DNA of 64,000 nucleotides from Glandiceps talaboti (lineage: Eukaryota > Hemichordata > Enteropneusta > Spengelidae): positions 18,996,457 to 19,060,456 of the forward strand of contig NC_135569.1 in NCBI RefSeq assembly GCF_964340395.1. The letters run 5' to 3'. The translations under genes and the position numbers were made by a program. Below the pieces are notes generated by a model, which saw nothing but the letters and a program-made list of their open reading frames with translations, made no database searches and was not told the DNA's origin. This document shows, piece by piece, positions 1-13,049 of the stretch (position 1 is the first letter of the stretch; each line of letters opens with the position of its first letter).

Positions 1-1352
1 CACATTGCAACCTCCTATCCTACCAGGTCCCCAATTATACAGCTGGGTTGACTAGGGTACACATAGGATTAAAGCATTCACATTGCAACCTCTATCCTAT
101 CAGGTCCCCAATTATACAGCTGGGTTAACTAGGGTACACATGGGATTAAAGCATTCACGTTGCAACGTCTATCCTACCAGGTCCCCAATTATACAGCTGG
201 GTTGACTAGGGTACACATAGGATTACAGCATCCACATTACAACCTCTATCCTACCAGGTCCCCAATTATACAGCTGGGGTACACATAGGATTAAAGCATT
301 CACATTGCAACGTCTATCCTACCAGGTCCCCAATTATACAGCTGGGTTGACTAGGGTACACATAGGATTAAAGCATTCACATTGCAGCCTCCTATCCTAC
401 CAGGTCCCCAATTATACAGCTGGGTTGACTAGGGTACACATAGGATTAAAGCACTCACATTGAAACCTCTATCCTACCAGGTCCCCAATTATACAGCTGG
501 GTTAACTAGGGTATACATAGGATTAAAGCATTCACATTGCAATGTCTATCCTACCAGGTCCCCAATTATACAGCTGGGTTGACTAGGGTACACATAGGAT
601 TAAAGCATTCACATTGCAATGTCTATCCTACCAGGTCCCCAATTATACAGCTGGGTTGACTAGGGTACACATAGGATTAAAGCATTCACATTGCAACCTA
701 TATCCTACCAGGTCCCCAATTATACAGCTGGGTTGACTAGGGTACACATAGGATTAAAGCATTCACATTGCAACCTATATCCTACCAGGTCCCCAATTAT
801 ACAGCTGGGTTGACTAGGGTACACATAGGATTAAAGCATTCACATTGCAACCTATATCCTACCAGGTCCCCAATTATACAGCTGGGTTGACTAGGGTATA
901 CATAGGATTACAGCATTCACATTGCAACCTCTATCCTACCAGGTCCCCAATTATACAGCTGGGTGGATTAAGGTACACATAGGATTAAAGCATTCACATT
1001 GCAACCTCTATCCTACCAGGTCCCCAATTATACAGCTGGGGTACACATAGGATTAAAGCATTCACATTACAACATCTATCCTACCAGGTCCCCAATTATA
1101 CAGCTGGGTTGACTAGGGTACACATAGAATTAAAGCATTCACATTGCAACCTCTATCCTACCAGGTCCCCAATTATACAGCTGGGTTGACTAGGGTACAC
1201 AGGATTACAGCATCCACATTAAAACCTCTATCCTACCAGGTCCCCAATTATACAACTGGGTTGACTAGGTTACACATGGGATTAAAGCATTCACATTGCA
1301 ACCTCCTATCCTACCAGGTCCCCAATTATACAGCTGGGTGGATTAAGGTACA
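1..1352. repeat. Satellite array, ~77 bp unit, 18 copies
   Basis: Eighteen head-to-tail copies of a unit carrying the core ACCAGGTCCCCAATTATACA. Spacing is about 77 bp, with a few units of about 67-70 bp that lack the TTGACTAG part. Copies differ by a few substitutions. The array begins at or before the left edge of the window. One isolated copy of the same unit occurs at about 24626-24690, joined to a tRNA-like SINE head, which suggests the array grew from a SINE tail. Short open frames in the array repeat the same peptide and are not genes. Confidence 0.95.
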
Positions 1353-1475
1353 CAGAGGGAGGGAGGGAGGGGGGGTAGGGAGGGAGGGAGGGAGAGAGAG
1401 AAAGAGAGAGAGAGGGGGGACGACGGAGGGAGGGAGGGAGAGAGAGAGACACACACACACACACACACACACCAA
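1353..1475. repeat. Compound microsatellite (GGGA)n-(GA)n-(CA)n
   Basis: Purine-rich GGGA and GA runs followed by about 12 CA repeats, directly abutting the last satellite unit. Low-complexity frames here are artefacts. Confidence 0.95.
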
Positions 1476-3060
1476 CAGTTGAGTTGTAATCAAAATCTAG
1501 TCTCTCTTTATTTCTCCATATCCCTAACATAAAGTTCTAGTTGTCATCTTGAAATTGTGGTGATTATTTTATATTTAATTTGCTGTAATTAAATGCTCTC
1601 TCACCTAGATTCATTAAATTCATACGCAGCTTATTATGAAACACAAACACAATTCTGTATTGTATATCAATGTTTTCAAGCTTGCTTACTTACTTTCTCT
1701 TATCTTTGATTGCCCAAGTATTGCATAGACTTAACTAATATCCAGATCAGGCAAGGGACAACCCAGTTAAACAGGAGTGACTGGTGCTATATAGTAACCA
1801 TGTCATATTACTCCCCCAGGCTTTTTTTTCCTTAGCCAAATTTCAGTACTTAATACTTAAACCAAACATATTTAGCATTCAGCTGCTTGAAATATCACAA
1901 CAGTTACTATTTTATCATCAATCATATTTATTGTCTATCTACATATGCAACAACATAGATACTATTCCATCCTTCAAGATGTCAGTGTGAATTCTACACA
2001 ATTCTTCACTGACAGACATTGAAATATATTATATTTTCAACGATTCTCTTCTATCGTCTCTCTCACTGTAATCTCTGATGTAACAATTTCATTCCACATG
2101 TCCAAGTTTACCACTCTTCCAACACCGGATTTCACTCCTCATCTTTCCTCCCAACTTTCTCTCTTTTTCAGCATACTTTTTAGCAAAATTTCTCATAGAA
2201 AGACCTTCACTCACCGGTGCATTGCTCATCGTCAATGCAGTGCTTAGTACTTGTCCTAAGTGACTGTGTAGCTGTGCTGGTTGTTGTAGTCACCCTGCTT
2301 GCAGCCACAGCATACAAGTTTCCTGTCAGGACATTGTCATTCTATCAATGCAATTTTTTTTAATTCTCAACAAACCTGTCACTCAGTCTACTATTTATGG
2401 CTTTACTGTTCTTTTTATTTAGTACTTTAGAGTAAGTGTGTATGTGGGGCAGATGTCATTTGCTTGTTCACGATTGACCGTCTGCAGTTGTCTTCACTGA
2501 AGCAGGGAGGGTTATTTTTGTGCTTCCCCAGATTTGCATACTGCATTGATTACATTGACTTGTAACAGTAGTTGAGCTCCTAGTTTTATCGAGGGCTGAA
2601 TAGGCAATCAACTTGAACCCGGTATACTCTCCAACATCACTAGCATTTTCACTATTGATGCTAATATCGTAGGACATGACACCTACATAAAAGCCAAATA
2701 TATCTAACAAACATGGTAAAATCGTCATTGAAAGAAGTCGAGTCACCACTCTGAGATAAATTCTGATGAGTATCAAAGTCAGAATTACTATTGTCTGCCA
2801 TTGCTTACTACATGTATACTAACTGAGACGAAACGGTTCTCCTTATGACGTCATAATCCCCAAAAGGGAGAACAATAGGCAGTGTAACTGCAAGTTTATG
2901 GCTGCTCGGGTCACCAATTTCCATTCTTTTTCTCTCACTTATCATGCAATATTGAAGTCAGCTTTGCATTTACTGGTTATGAGACATATAAAGAACATTT
3001 TTTCAAGGTTGTGGTATGGAGCATTTTGAATCACCTTTAATGCTTCTGGAAATAATGAAT
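1476..3060. other. Gene-free stretch
   Basis: AT-rich unique-looking sequence. I see no credible exon or transposon protein. A segment at about 2815-2850 carries GAGACGAAACG and recurs in similar form at about 3160-3190. Confidence 0.6.
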
Positions 3061-3065
3061 TGGTT

Positions 3066-3145
3066 ATGTATGTATGTATGTATGTATACATGTGTGTGTG
3101 TGTGTGTGTGTGCATGCGTATATATATGTACATGTATGTATTTAT
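3066..3145. repeat. (TATG)n/(TG)n microsatellite
   Basis: Several TATG repeats followed by about 10 TG repeats and more TATG-like sequence. A shorter TATG/TAGG tract lies at about 3308-3362. Confidence 0.9.
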
Positions 3146-3861
3146 AGCGGCTGCTTACTTGTATACAAGCGAGACGAAACGTTATTCAAACTCTGAGTAA
3201 TGACTTATTACATCCTTATTCTTTTTGATTAAGTCCATAATGCTCTGCTACTAATATTTACATCGAGCACTGTTCTCTCCAGCAAGATCAACACTTACAT
3301 TCCAATGAGTATGTATGTATGTATTATGTATGTTCATAGGTAGGTTGGTAGGTAGGTATGTTTCTTTCAGCTCTTGTGTTTTTGCAATGGCCAAGACAGC
3401 CTATATGTGCATAGCTATTTGTACAATATGTATAGTTACACATATAGTATTCATGGATATCAATTATTCATCATTATCTTATACTGTGTTCCAGTATGAA
3501 AAGATATAGGTAACGTAAAGTAATTATTGGAATTTGTCCAGTAAATCTCTCTGGTTTTCTTCTCAATAAATTAGTTTAGTGTTTGGCCTGCGCTTTTCTT
3601 TGTTTTTTGTAAGATTTCGACATGAAAGGGGAAAAACAAAACTTTAAAATATAGTTCTCCTCCAGTGTGTGAATATTTGTTGACTAGCAAGATGCATCAC
3701 TATGTATACCTATGTAAAGTCTTACCCTTCTCAATTTACGACCACCGTAAATTTCTGCACAGAAACCAAACTTTGTTAAAACACAAAGGCTTGGTTCCAG
3801 ATCGAGGGCTAGGTTTTCTTCCCGTTGGACCCGAAGTGTAAAGTATATTCATTTATTTATT

Positions 3862-3931
<70 letters not shown>

Positions 3932-4008
3932 TAGAGATAGTTTGATACCTACTTACTAGATAGATACATGATACATAGGTAAATCTATCTATGTATCTAC
4001 CTAGCTAG

Positions 4009-4049
<41 letters not shown>

Positions 4050-4077
4050 CTCTCTCTCTCTCTATATATATATATAG
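3862..4077. repeat. (GA)n and (GATA)n/(TATC)n compound microsatellite
   Basis: More than 30 GA repeats, then GATA repeats that switch strand sense through a short partly palindromic middle into TATC, TC and TA repeats. It abuts the 3' side of the LINE fragment that follows on the minus strand. Confidence 0.95.
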
Positions 4078-5135
4078 GATAACAGAGCTCTCAAAGCTTT
4101 ATTCTTCAAAGCCACTCTAGTATTTTTGAAATTTCCTGAAGGGGTTAATGAAATACCTAAATAAGTGTATGATGCAACAATATCTACTCTTTCATTATAA
4201 ATAAAGAAACTATATTTAAGTGGTTTAAAATGAACATTGAACACCATAACTTTTGTCTTTTTAAAGACTCACTGTGAGTTGCCATTTGTTGCAAAAGATT
4301 CAAGTAATCTGAGTGAATGTTGTAATTAAACCATGACTAGAAGTTGACAAAAGTACAATATCATCAGCAAACATAAGGATCGGTAATTTCTTATCTATCA
4401 AAAAGGGAGGATCAATACATTTTCTGTGAAGTAACATTGGCAAATCATTAATGAATAGGTTGAACAGTGTGGGACTTAGAATACAACCTTGTCTGGTACC
4501 AATGCGAGAAGAAAAGAAATCAGTATAACCAGTTGAGAGTTTGATACAAGACTGAATATTATCATAAATACACTTGATGATATTCAAAAATTTACTTCTG
4601 AAACCTTGTTTTGATAATTTGTAGAACAATCCTAAATGCCAAACACTATCAAAAGCTTTCTTAAGATCTACAAAACAAGCAAACACATGTTTTGATCTAC
4701 TTTTTTGTTTGTAGAAGTTAATCAATGTCTTTACAACAAATACATGATCTGATGTGCGACAACCTTTCTAAAAACCTATTTGCTCACAATTCAACAAGTT
4801 ATTCTTTTGAATGAAAATCTGAATTCGATTATTTAAAATAACAGTAAAAGTTTACCAACACAACTACTTAGAGTAATCCCTCAAGATTTATCTTTTGTAC
4901 CAGATTTATGAATAAGGACCTTGAAACCTTTACTCCAAACAGATAGAAATGTTTCACTTTTCATAATTGTATTAAAAAGTTTAAGGAGAGCAGACATTAG
5001 TATGGCTGAACCACATTTCAACATTTCATTTAATATCCCATCATCCCCACAAGCTTTACCCGATTTAAGTGTTTTTATTGCAGCAGAAACTTCGGTATCA
5101 CTAATAGAAGAATCAAGTATCTCATTGAAGGAAAA
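4062..5135 (-). pseudogene. LINE reverse transcriptase fragment, decayed
   Basis: Read on the minus strand, this is a non-LTR retrotransposon reverse transcriptase broken by stops and frameshifts. From high to low coordinates one sees a fragment with SGKACGDDG (about 5080-5040), then an open segment (4725-4300) with DLKKAFDSVWH (motif A with its Asp), RQGCILSPTLFNLF and the catalytic FADD box. A third piece (4247-4062) has YTYLGISLTPSG, typical of the region after the palm. The 5' part of ORF2 and the endonuclease are absent, so the copy is truncated, and it ends in GATA microsatellites on both sides. The clade is not assigned. Confidence 0.88.
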
Positions 5136-5151
5136 ATCAATATGTACGTAC

Positions 5152-5546
<395 letters not shown>

Positions 5547-5587
5547 TTAGATGGATGGACGGACGGATGGTCGGACACTTGGTAGAA

Positions 5588-6000
5588 ATCAAGACTTCCC
5601 ATCTTGGCCCATTTGGTATACAGTAAAACATACCATCCTGGCCTATTTGGTATACAGTAAAACATAACATCCTGGCCTATTTGGTATACAGTAAAACACA
5701 CCATCATGGCCTATAGTATACAGTAAAACATACCATCCTGGCCTATTTGGTATACAGTAAAACACACCATCATGGCCTATAGTATACAGTAAAACATACC
5801 ATCCTGGCCTATTTGGTATACAGTAAAACACACCATCATGGCCTATAGTATACAGTAAAACATACCATCCTGGCCTATTTGGTATACAGTAAAACATGAC
5901 ATCCTGGCCTATTTGGTATACAGTAAAACATAACATCCTGGCCTATTTGGTATAAAGTAAAACTTCCCATCCTGGTCTATTTGGTATTCAGTAAATCATA
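5588..6000. repeat. Minisatellite, 32-34 bp unit
   Basis: About 12 units built on TGGCCTATTTGGTATACAGT plus AAAACATACCATCC. Longer units containing TATTTGG alternate with shorter units containing ATAG in the middle of the array, giving a two-unit higher-order period of about 66 bp. Confidence 0.93.
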
Positions 6001-7099
6001 CTCACTATTTGCCCAAAATAACACATTATGGACAGACGTAAACCTCCATTAGTCAGATCAGTGGATGTTTACACTTTGTATTACTCTAAGTAGTCTATAT
6101 CAACTCAGTTTGTATTACTTTAAGTAGAATATACTCACTTTGTAGTATTTTAATTAGCCGTTATCATCTTGATCAGTCTGTATTAGTTTAAGAAACCTCT
6201 ACTAACTTAGCTTGCATAAGTTTAAGTAGTCTATATCAAATATATGATGTACATGTAGTTGTTGTCAAATTGTCTGATGTCATTTTCATCCAATGTATGT
6301 GATTTATCCAAGTCAAACTCGCGGGTACATGTAATGAAATGGTCAGCCATTGTTACGTTGTACACCACCAACACTTTTATTCACCCCAAACACACACAAA
6401 CATACTTCACCATGCATGCATATAACTCTATTGAAGTGAGTTCACTTGAGATAATAATGAGAAGAAGATGGACAACACAAAAGCCTTATTTAATACAAAA
6501 ATAATCAGTTTATTTTTCAAAATAAATATAACAGTAGGTATTTATTTACAGAAATTCAGAGAACAGTACTCAAAATATATAATGTATTAATACTATTATG
6601 TACACATCATTAAATTACAAATATATAGATATACATGTATATAGGTCTATTGCATCTGGTCCACTGACCCATGAGCTAACAAGTCAAATTATAGGCTATT
6701 TTTCTTTGACTGTGAAAGTATACATAGTGTCATTAGTGGCCAATACCTTATTCTTGATATAATCAATAACTTTTTTTTTTTTTTTTTTTTTTTTTGCTGG
6801 GAATTCCCAGTGATTTTCTGTTATGCAGACAAATAGATACAAACAATTGGTATATCAAAGGATCATGAAGTTGGAAATGAAAAAGCTCACTTTTCTTGCT
6901 TTAAATCAATTTAAACACTAATTTTAATCTTTGCACATCATTTTTTTTCAAACAAAAATCAAGATTTTGATTACATTTCTAAGAAAAGCTAAAATTGTTT
7001 CAAAGTAAATATCAAATGACAAGTACATTTTCAAAACTCTAAAAAGTTGCGATAAATACATAGACGTCAAGGAACTGGACGAAATCTCATGATACATGA
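6001..7099. other. Gene-free stretch with a poly-T tract
   Basis: AT-rich sequence with no recognisable exon. A run of about 25 T at 6771-6795 may mark the poly-A tail of a minus-strand retroposon, but no body could be identified. Confidence 0.5.
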
Positions 7100-7285
7100 G
7101 ACTTAATTGCTATACCTTACTGTTGGAGACTCCAAAATCTTGCGATAGTTTGTGATGTTGTTAACTGTCATTTTCAAAAACATGATTGTCTATTCATTGT
7201 CGTGCGATATAGATGTCAAACTACTAACTAAAAATGTTTTCTGAGTAAAATTGAACACAAAACTGATGATCGGGCATGATGTCCA
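7100..7285 (-). repeat. Dispersed repeat family R1, copy 1
   Basis: The reverse complement matches 36045-36232 and 38105-38290. Shared landmarks in order are GATCATCAGTTTT, GAAAACACTTTTAGTTAGTAG (diverged here), and CAAACTATCGCAAG followed by a GTAAAGTATAG-like block. No protein, TIR or tRNA promoter was seen. Confidence 0.75.
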
Positions 7286-7913
7286 GACTTAAGCAAAGGG
7301 TATTTGAATCTGTTATAATTTTTTGACAACACAGAAAAATCCTAGTTGAAGTCTGCAGAATCATGTTTGGCATCACACAGTGCATACATATATAGCATCA
7401 GTATCTGTGATCAGTTCAGTGTTGACAGTTGTCTTTGTACATTGTTGAGTATTTGTCATAATTGTAATTAATGGTCATCTACATCAACTCCCCAAGGTCT
7501 ATTGAGTAGACTAACATCATGTGACAGCCGCAGTATACAGATATATGAGGTAGAGAGCTAGCACTTGTTCGATTGACACGGAGTGTCATAAGGATGTCTC
7601 AAGAATCAATCATCTAAAGGGCACACAAGCATGTTGTCATGGCCACAGCAGATTCCAGGTAATGAGGCTTTACCTGCATGGGGTGGCTCTATAGAATGTA
7701 GCCATGATGGAGTCAGAAACCAAAGAAAAGTTTCAAAACGTCCTTCTGGCTCTACAACTAATAACCATGTGCCCACTAACATAAAATTCAAGACTAGAAC
7801 ATGTAGACTGCCACTATGGATTGAAGCATCAAAACATAAATATACCAACATGTACTGCATAAAAAGGGATATGTAACAAGAATGGAAGGAGTCTAACATG
7901 TTTCAGGGGTAAA

Positions 7914-8180
7914 ATGGCTATGCTGATTCTGTGGAAAGATGGTAAGGAGATTCAAGACGGAAAAGTTTCTAAAGAAAACAAGTTCTTAGTTCTAACATTT
8001 TTCAATAAGGGTGGTGTTATGATTCAAACAGAGAATTTCACTGTGTGGGCAAAGAAGGACTATGTGGATTTAGTGAAACAGGTGAACATTGTCGACAATC
8101 ATCCAATGATCACAAGACATGAAACTGAAAACCAAGATGGCAATACAGACATTGTTAGTATCACCCAATGCTCATTTTAA
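7914..8180 (+). pseudogene. Possible LINE ORF1-like fragment
   Basis: An 88-residue open frame with a protein-like composition (starts MAMLILWKDGKEIQDGK). The segment FFNKGGVMIQTENFTVW resembles the pattern 'TGTVMIQG..f..W' seen in proteins of some invertebrate LINEs, but this is from memory and weak. The frame after the stop continues protein-like for a further 40 codons (VGEKADGHDEQTPDMKLKHV). A neighbouring open frame at 7631-7876 has no recognisable content. It may be spurious. Confidence 0.3.
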
Positions 8181-8262
8181 CAGGTTGGTGAAAAGGCTGA
8201 TGGACATGATGAACAAACACCAGACATGAAATTAAAACATGTTTATGGAGACACAGAAGTAA

Positions 8263-8297
8263 GAAGACAATGATAATGATAATGATAATGATAAACG
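8263..8297. repeat. (GATAAT)n short tract
   Basis: Five copies of GATAAT (TGATAA) in a row. Confidence 0.85.
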
Positions 8298-8469
8298 ATA
8301 TATGAAGAGATTGACAAAGAAATTGCCAATGCATACACCAAAGTGCTTCAAGTCAATTTATTCCATAGTAGAATATGAACACTACAGCCGTTTGGAGATA
8401 CATATATACGACACAGAGACATGTGTTGAGGAAATGCAGAAACAAACTACTAAACTAATTAAAGAGTTT

Positions 8470-8665
8470 TGACCAAAAATTAAGACACATTTTTATACCT
8501 AATTTGCATATCAGTGTTGGGATCATCATGTCATGAACAATTTTTCATCTAAGCACAATCTGCTAAATAATTTAGGAATTGTAGATTTTTGACCAAAAGA
8601 CACATTTTAAAGCATAAATTGCATATCAATAATGGGATCAACATGTCATGAAGAATTCTGAACAC
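8470..8665. repeat. Dispersed repeat family R2, two tandem partial units
   Basis: Two units carry TTTTGACCAAAA, then ACACATTTT, then TTTGCATATCA and GGGATCA..ATGTCATGAA. A third related copy is at about 34675-34760. Confidence 0.7.
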
Positions 8666-8702
8666 CTCTAAAAATGTTTGAACCAAATTCAGATTGATCT
8701 CC

Positions 8703-8808
8703 TTTCTTCACATCATATGATATATTGTTCATATTATATAATGATATCTTCACATCATATAATGATATCTTCACATCATATAAGGATATATTCGCATCAT
8801 ATATTGAC
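8703..8808. repeat. Short tandem repeat, ~21 bp unit
   Basis: Four to five imperfect copies of CTTCACATCATATAATGATAT. Confidence 0.85.
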
Positions 8809-8884
8809 TGAAATGGTCAATACATTGTATGCTATAGACCTATTAAAGACAGCTGTAGATTTGCATACCCTTGCCTCTGATTTG

Positions 8885-8935
8885 TAATGACATTTACCTA
8901 GCAACAAGACCATGACCATAACAATGGCAAATTGA
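8885..8935 (-). repeat. Dispersed repeat family R3 fragment
   Basis: On the minus strand this reads TTGTTATGGTCATGGTCTTG TTGCTAGG, the core of a family also found at 10733-10785 (minus), about 34320-34560, 34940-35000 and 47150-47290 (plus). Confidence 0.65.
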
Positions 8936-8939
8936 TGGT

Positions 8940-11030
8940 ATGTACAATGTAGTTCTCATGCATTTCATTGTCCTTAGTACTTCCAAGCAAAATGCAAAAC
9001 TTGATCCATGTCTAGTCTGTGAATGAACGAATCAATGACACCCCCACCCCCACCCCCATTCCTCCCACCCTGCAATTAAAGTGGATCATGACGGATCAAG
9101 CACACACTACAAGCACCATGCAGTGTTTCATAGTAGTCGGCCATTTACACCATTCAAAAACATCTAATATTTTCCAAGAGTACTGTCACAAATTTCTCAG
9201 ATCTGAACCATTGATATAGCCAAGAAAAAGCACTTCGGAATCCCCGAGGAGCTCTGTAATAAGGGCCTTAAATTCATTATTTTACTCAATTTCTCACATC
9301 AGAGATTTTTTATTACCATTAAACTGGTTTTCCTTTATTATTGTGGAAAAATAAACATAATAAGCTGAATTATTCACACTGAGAGTCAGTTTACTGTTCC
9401 ATCTCAGTTTTATAAAGGTGAAAACTTATACTGTATACAAACTTTGGATATAAGACTTTTGAAAAACTCAAATTCTGAATCAGATTCACAGACAAACAGA
9501 CAATTGAATCATAGAATAAATAGTCCCTGAGTGGCTATTGACTATGTACTTCCAAATCATACCACAAACATACATTGACTGGCCAGTCTTTTTTCATTTA
9601 TTCATACAAACATACCACTTGATTATACTTTACTGTACAGGCCCCCACTATTTTCAATGACTCTTATCATACTAAGTACATACATCAATAGAACACTCAG
9701 GTTTAAAAAAGATGGCTAGGAATTTCATATCTTCAGCACTGTAACACTGAATATGATCACAAATGAATGTTGACACAGGTATATCTTGACAGTTCATAAC
9801 ACCAAATTGAATTTTGTCTGATAACAATATCAATATGCCAGATCCATGATTAAAATTTAAATAGAATCTCTAACTCCAGACCAAATTGAGTAATATGGCA
9901 AAACTAGCTGTGTGTCAATTCTGTTTTGTTGCAGTGAACATTAAATGCTATTAATAACATTTGCTTATTGTGTTTATTTTAGACTAAGAGCAAAGGGAAT
10001 CTATTTTTTTGATAATGAAAAATGAACCTGACATGAGAAATTGAGTGAAAAAAGTATTACTGCCGGCCTTGACCCCAGACAGATTTACCTTGTTGTATAG
10101 AGATATGGGGTAATTACCTATAACTTATAAGAAAGTAATCTGAATCATCACAATTTTCACATGCCACGTCTGTATGTCTCTCTGTTTTGCTAACTAAGCA
10201 TCGTAAATGATGACACAACATGAAGCCAAGGACAATGTCACTAAATTTATATTGAAACAATGAATAGTTCAATAATGTGCAGCATATATATGCAGTTTTT
10301 GGTTAGTTTGTACAGTGGCAAATTCACTTGAGAATGATCTGACATTACATTCATTTTGTGATAGGTTTACATACATTAGCTGCCTCACAGTGGCAGCATT
10401 TTATTTGGCCAAAGACTTATGCTGATCGAGCCTCTCTCAGGTAGTAGTTTTGAGTTAACTTTGTCAATTCTACAGCTTTGGATATCTTATTCATAGAGAA
10501 ATATTAGCATTTGGCATGGATGACTTTATAGTGGTGTGCAGGTGATCAATGGCACAGATGCAGTAGTCAAAATGGATGCAAACGACATGTTAGGTTGATG
10601 TATTGACCAATCAGATATCTTGATTGGCACCATCAATACTCTGGTATAAAGTAACATTAATAGCCAAATCATGGTGTGTATTGCAAAATTAAACGCAGGC
10701 AGAGGGACTAAGCATTCAAAATATGTGTGCAAATATGCCTAGCAACAAGCCTAACCCCATAGCAACTCAATTATAACCAAAAGTTGTTCATCCTATTAGT
10801 AGGCCCTAACTGTTATAATGGTGAAAACAGTGTACCAATAAGTAGCGTCCTGAGGTGACAAATATACCCTATTTGGACACTCTGTAAATGCCTTCAAGAA
10901 CCACTATAAACTTGTTTTTGGTTAGAATTCTGCCAATGATAAAACAAAACATGATAATAATGACTGTGTGGGTGGGTGTGGTTCAATTCTAAATTTCACC
11001 TCATGCTTTTCAGGACTTAATTGAACTGGA
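8940..11030. other. Gene-free stretch
   Basis: AT-rich sequence with a short (CCCCCA)n run at about 9040-9057 and a fragment of repeat family R3 near 10733. No exon, RNA gene or transposon protein was recognised. Confidence 0.5.
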
Positions 11031-11037
11031 CTGAACC

Positions 11038-11852
11038 AATCAGTGCATTGACAAATCACCAGTCTCAGTGCATTGACAAATCACCAGTCTAAGTCCATTG
11101 ACAAATCACCAGTCTCGGTGCATTGACAAATCACCAGTCTAAGTCCATTGACAAATCACCAGTCTCGGTGCATTGACAAATCACCAGTCTAAGTCCATTG
11201 ACAAATCACCAGTCTCAGTGCATTGACAAATCACCAGTCCCAGTGCATTGACAAATCACCAGTCTCAGTGCATTAACAAATCACCAGTCTCAGTGCATTG
11301 ACAAATCACCAGTCTCAGTGCATTGACAAATCACCAGTCTAAGTCCATTGACAAATCACCAGTCTCGGTGCATTGACAAATCACCAGTCTCAGTGCATTG
11401 ACAAATCACCAGTCTAAGTCCATTGACAAATCACCAGTCTCGGTGCATTGACAAATCACCAGTCTCAGTGCATTGACAAATCACCAGTCTAAGTCCATTG
11501 ACAAATCACCAGTCTCGGTGCATTGACAAATCACCAGTCTCAGTGCATTGACAAATCACCAGTCTCGGTGCATTGACAAATCACCAGTCTCAGTGCATTG
11601 ACAAATCACCAGTCTCAGTGCATTGACAAATCACCAGTCTCGGTGCATTGACAAATCACCAGTCTCAGTGCATTGACAAATCACCAGTCTAAGTCCATTG
11701 ACAAATCACCAGTCTCGGTGCATTGACAAATCACCAGTCTCAGTGCATTGACAAATCACCAGTCTAAGTCCATTGACAAATCACCAGTCTCGGTGCATTG
11801 ACAAATCACCAGTCTCGGTGCATTGACAAATCACCGGTCTCAGTGCATTGAC
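11038..11852. repeat. 25-bp minisatellite with higher-order pattern
   Basis: About 32 copies of CATTGACAAATCACCAGTCT plus a five-base tag. The tag has three types: CAGTG, AAGTC and CGGTG. In much of the array they follow the order CAGTG-AAGTC-CGGTG, giving a 75-bp higher-order repeat. Elsewhere the order is disturbed. Identity of the 20-base part is almost complete, which points to recent expansion. 25 is not a multiple of 3 and the array is not coding. Confidence 0.96.
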
Positions 11853-13045
11853 TTATTTAAATAACCAGAGTCAGGATTTACTTATATAAAAATGTCAACG
11901 TTTACACCAATTGTGTTTGAGCTTGTTAAGATATGTTTTTAAATTGTTAACTCATTTCTCATTAGGTTAAACTTTTAGCTTCACAGTTATTCTCAACTTT
12001 AAATATGGCCACCACTCAGGATGACAGACCAACCTCTGCTGGTTCTATGGCGGCAAGCCGTTTGACTTGTATTTTACAGTTGTAGCATCATTAGCTGATA
12101 ACAGTGAGAGGCATACTGGCTCTATTAATCAATTAATCATTCAACAGCAGGTGGTTTGATCATTATACAATGTAAATTACTTTGTTACATGTTAGACTGT
12201 AACTAGTTCGGAATCAATGCGGATTACATGTTTTACATTCATCTTTCCAATCAGTGATCAGACTAGACTGTACATAATGGAATATGAGGTTTGTTTGAAA
12301 GCAAAAGCAAAAAAAGCCCTCACAGAGGGATGTACAAATTTCCAAACTTAACTGTTACATGATATGAAGATCGACTCCTAGAAGTCACATTAACAGTATT
12401 TGATGACTGTGCTCATAATGTAGCCAATGAAAGTATAGACCTCAAGAGAAGATTGACAATCTAAAATCACAAGCTGCTCAATTACATACTGTTTATGTTA
12501 TAGTTAAATGGGATCCCCCTTGCCATGTATTTACTGATATCATTAAAGTTCAAAATTTGAACGGTTCAGACATTACCTGTTACATATAGCCAAAGATCAT
12601 AATGGAGTTCAAGAATGCATTGAAAAGGTCCTTTCAAAGTCTTGGCCAGATAACTTGTAAGTTACTATGAGTCTATGTTGGTATAATGCTTGAAACTTGT
12701 GTGTGACATATACATAGAATACACATGAAAATTAATTTCTGTCAAGGCCCTATATGTGATGGTGAAGCAAATGGGTCAGAAATAGATTGAATTCTGTAAG
12801 ACTGAACAGGATAATGTTTATTATACTGATTGGTCCTGTCATAAATTACTTGAATTTACTGGAGAGCACCTAGAATGTTTACAGGTAAAATACACTGCAA
12901 ACTACAAACTACATGTATAACAAAGTTGTAATATAATCACAGTTAAATAAAGACTAGACTTAAAAGTAGTATTTATTTCTGTTTTCTTTGCCAATTTACT
13001 TCAATTCAATTCTGTTCTTGCCTATTTTGACCGCTCCGTAGTCTG
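11853..13045. other. Mostly gene-free; possible decayed coding scraps
   Basis: No exon could be recognised. Between about 12340 and 12660 (plus strand) several short frames look protein-like (for example LEVTLTVFDDCAHNVANE and GVQECIEKVLSKSWPDN), interrupted by stops. They could be a decayed transposon or gene fragment of unknown family. Confidence 0.3.
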
Positions 13046-13049
13046 TACG

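Noticed and set aside
1144-1530. Frames in the left satellite and GA/CA tracts
   Set aside because: They repeat the satellite unit or simple sequence.
2468-2776. 102-residue minus-strand frame
   Set aside because: No recognisable domain, splice context or repeat; probably chance.
11038-11852. CRISPR-like look of the 25-bp array
   Set aside because: Units are adjacent with only a five-base variable tag and no unique spacers; the setting is an animal genome.
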